A stretch of 14,264 bases of DNA from an uncultured Ignavibacteriota bacterium (GTDB taxonomy: Bacteria; Bacteroidota; Ignavibacteria; Tepidaquicellales; Tepidaquicellaceae). Positions 12,548 to 14,264 of the stretch are shown in pieces (the stretch's first letter is position 1; each line of letters starts with the position of its first letter). Location: the NCBI GenBank assembly GCA_937915485.1, contig CALGII010000316.1, forward strand, positions 1 through 14,264, given 5' to 3'. Made by a program: the position numbers and the translations under genes. Under the pieces are notes generated by a model. The model ran no database searches and was not told where the DNA came from. It saw only the letters and a program-made list of their open reading frames with translations.

Positions 12548-14264
12548 ATGTTCGAAGACGTAAAATATCTTAAGTTCAAGTCTTATCTGAACACTTATTG
12601 TCCTCATTGCAGGAATACTTTTAACGTTGAGATTAAGGATAGAAAGTATATCCAGTTCAAGGCGGTTTATAAAGGCGAAGACATAGACCTTAAACTAAGT
12701 CCATATTTGGACGTGTTCGATGTCGAATCGTCAAAGGAGATTGCTAAAGACGACCTGCTTGATGATTTATTATGCCCGAGATGCAAAAAGAGTCTGATAG
12801 TTGTCGAAAAGCCTTGCGGCGATTGCGGTTCACCCGTGGCGGAAGTAATAATAGCGGCTTTCTCGAGACTTCTTCCTTTCTATATGTGCATGAAGCACGG
12901 ATGCACGTGGCACGGTCTGACAAAAGCCGACGAGAACAAGATAAAACTTAAAATTCCCCGGCAGGAAATGCCCGAGCAGGATATGAAACTGCGCGTAGCT
13001 AACCACGGAGAAGTGCCTTACGGATACACGACCGAACTCGCTCAACTTGAGGCGGGACGATGCCTGCAGTGCAAAGAGCCAAAATGCGTGAACGGATGTC
13101 CGGTTAACGTGGACATACCGTCTTTCATAAAACTTATCAGAGATGAAAAAATAGACGACGCCGCCAAGAAGATTAAAGAAAGGAACATACTTCCCGCGAT
13201 ATGCGGAAGGGTTTGCCCGCAGGAGTCGCAATGCGAGTCGCTGTGCATTCTCGGTATCAAGGACAGACCCGTAGCGATAGGAAATCTCGAGAGATTTGTC
13301 TCAGATTACGAGAGAAAAATGGAACTGGTCAAAATTCCGACGATTACCGCGAGGTTGAACAAAAAAATCGCCGTTGTCGGTTCGGGTCCCGCGGGGCTGA
13401 CCGTCGCGGCGGATTTAATACAGAAGGGCTATTCAGTAACTATCTTCGAAGCGCTTCACGAGGCGGGCGGGGTGCTCGTTTACGGCATACCTGAATTCAG
13501 GCTTCCTAAAGCAATAGTGAATTTCGAGATTGATTACCTTAAACAGATGGGCGTGCGCATTGAGATGAACACTGTAATCGGAAAGACAATTGAAATGGAT
13601 GAACTCCTACAGAATTTCGACGCGGTGTTTATCGGCGTAGGCGCGGGTCTGCCCGTCTTCATGAACCTTCTCGGAGAAACTCTCGGTAATGTGTTTTCCG
13701 CGAACGAGTATCTTACAAGAATGAATCTAATGAAGGCGTACAAATTCCCGGAATACGATACTCCAAAACCGCGCGGCAACAGAGTTGTTGTTATCGGCGG
13801 CGGGAACGTCGCGATGGATTCCGCAAGGACGGCGATAAGAACAGGCTCGAGTGAAGTAATAATCGTTTATAGACGTTCGAGACAGGAACTGCCCGCGAGG
13901 CACGAGGAGGTTAGACACGCCGAGGAAGAAGGAGTGAAGTTCATGCTTCTGACTAATCCCGTGAGATATATCGGAAACGACCAGGGATTGCTGAAAGGAA
14001 TGGAATGTATAAGAATGAAACTTGGCGAACCCGATTCATCGGGAAGAAGAAGACCCGTTCCGATAGAAGGCTCAAATTTTATTATTGACTGCGACGTGGC
14101 TGTCGTCGCAATCGGAACATCCTCGAATCCCGTGCTTTTCCAGACCGCTCAGGATATAAAAAGAAATAAATGGGGTTATGTCGAGGTTAATCCTGAAACG
14201 AACGAGACGTCGAAGGAATTCGTTTACGCGGGCGGTGATATTGTAACAGGCTCGGCAACGGTGA
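12548..14264 (+). CDS. nfnB: NfnB with N-terminal metal-binding module (partial, runs off window)
   Basis: One continuous frame runs from the ATG at 12548 to the window end (572 codons plus one base), with no stop. Residues about 13-134 are an extra module: C18-x2-C21, C76-x2-C79, C90-x2-C93, C114-x4-C119-x2-H122. It is homologous to module 2 of the protein encoded at 10784. From about residue 136 the sequence is a standard NfnB / glutamate-synthase-small-subunit-like flavoprotein: MPEQD, then C172-x2-C175-x4-C180-x3-C184 and C219-x3-C223-x5-C229-x3-C233 for two [4Fe-4S] clusters. FAD-binding GSGPAG is at 278-283, GGVLVYGIPEFRLPK at 307-321, NADP-binding GGGNVAMD at 417-424 with VYRRSRQELPAR at 440-451, and AGGDIVTGSAT near the cut end. 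Ordinary NfnB is about 465 residues, so roughly 40 are missing and the whole protein would be about 610. It partners NfnA, encoded 24 bases upstream; NfnB holds the NADPH site and bifurcating FAD. GltD (NADPH-glutamate synthase) is the alternative name, but adjacency to nfnA favours Nfn. Confidence 0.92.
   Translation, partial: MFEDVKYLKFKSYLNTYCPHCRNTFNVEIKDRKYIQFKAVYKGEDIDLKLSPYLDVFDVESSKEIAKDDLLDDLLCPRCKKSLIVVEKPCGDCGSPVAEVIIAAFSRLLPFYMCMKHGCTWHGLTKADENKIKLKIPRQEMPEQDMKLRVANHGEVPYGYTTELAQLEAGRCLQCKEPKCVNGCPVNVDIPSFIKLIRDEKIDDAAKKIKERNILPAICGRVCPQESQCESLCILGIKDRPVAIGNLERFVSDYERKMELVKIPTITARLNKKIAVVGSGPAGLTVAADLIQKGYSVTIFEALHEAGGVLVYGIPEFRLPKAIVNFEIDYLKQMGVRIEMNTVIGKTIEMDELLQNFDAVFIGVGAGLPVFMNLLGETLGNVFSANEYLTRMNLMKAYKFPEYDTPKPRGNRVVVIGGGNVAMDSARTAIRTGSSEVIIVYRRSRQELPARHEEVRHAEEEGVKFMLLTNPVRYIGNDQGLLKGMECIRMKLGEPDSSGRRRPVPIEGSNFIIDCDVAVVAIGTSSNPVLFQTAQDIKRNKWGYVEVNPETNETSKEFVYAGGDIVTGSATV

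Noticed and set aside
12968..12985. Possible internal start giving an unfused NfnB (ATG codons at residues 141 and 146)
   Set aside because: The ATG at residue 141 has AGGA only two bases before it, too close for a good ribosome site, and both ATGs lie inside the conserved MPEQD region. The frame upstream encodes a conserved module, so the fusion is preferred.
12830..13231. 133-residue minus-strand frame opposite the metal module/NfnB junction
   Set aside because: It is antisense to a frame with conserved cysteine motifs and has no recognisable domain or start signal.
13201..13494. 97-residue plus-strand frame inside nfnB
   Set aside because: The nfnB frame here encodes the second [4Fe-4S] motif and the FAD GSGPAG motif; the overlapping frame is Arg/Gly-rich shadow sequence.
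11699..14264. Glutamate synthase small subunit (GltD) with dihydroorotate dehydrogenase electron-transfer subunit (PyrK)
   Set aside because: The two genes adjacent in this order are the Nfn/Sud pair; no gltB or pyrD is present, and the NfnA cluster motif with an Asp before the Cys pair fits Nfn.

Overview
The window reads as chromosome of a member of the Fibrobacteres-Chlorobi-Bacteroidetes (FCB) group, most likely an anaerobic or facultative Ignavibacteria-like bacterium. This rests on four things: a C-terminal type IX secretion (T9SS) sorting domain of the 'NYPNPFNP...G' kind, a giant secreted beta-helix protein of the same cargo style, start codons preceded by A/T-rich leaders mostly without Shine-Dalgarno sequences, and a Wzi-like outer-membrane barrel. 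The lineage is an inference from protein style; no rRNA or marker gene is present.

Left arm (1-7021, minus strand): two exported proteins read leftward. The first transcribed is a 1996-residue surface protein (two beta-helix regions, two fibronectin-III-like repeats, a dockerin-like C-terminus). About 100 bases downstream is a 282-residue protein with a beta-sandwich domain and a T9SS C-terminal sorting domain. A strong hairpin follows each gene. The 414-base divergent spacer (7022-7435) carries an imperfect direct-repeat array with a spacing of about 24 bases next to the giant gene.

Middle (7436-10627, plus strand): a 462-residue all-helical cytoplasmic protein of a family common but uncharacterised in Bacteroidota-like genomes, then a 558-residue outer-membrane beta-barrel resembling Wzi capsule-assembly proteins. 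A perfect 17-base palindrome lies in the spacer before the barrel gene.

Right arm (10784-14264, plus strand): a compact three-gene set. A 287-residue protein carries two cysteine-rich metal-binding modules. It is followed by NfnA (FAD/NAD-binding, [2Fe-2S]) and NfnB (two [4Fe-4S], FAD, NADPH), the subunits of the flavin-based electron-bifurcating NADH-dependent ferredoxin:NADP+ oxidoreductase, also known as sulfide dehydrogenase SudBA in archaea. NfnB here has an extra N-terminal module of about 134 residues that is clearly homologous to the second metal-binding module of the 287-residue protein. NfnB runs off the window about 40 residues before its expected end. The shared module both inside NfnB and in a co-directional partner gene is the most interesting feature: it suggests a dedicated metal-binding accessory or electron-transfer subunit for an Nfn-type complex.

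No tRNA, rRNA, CRISPR array, insertion sequence or phage gene was recognised.
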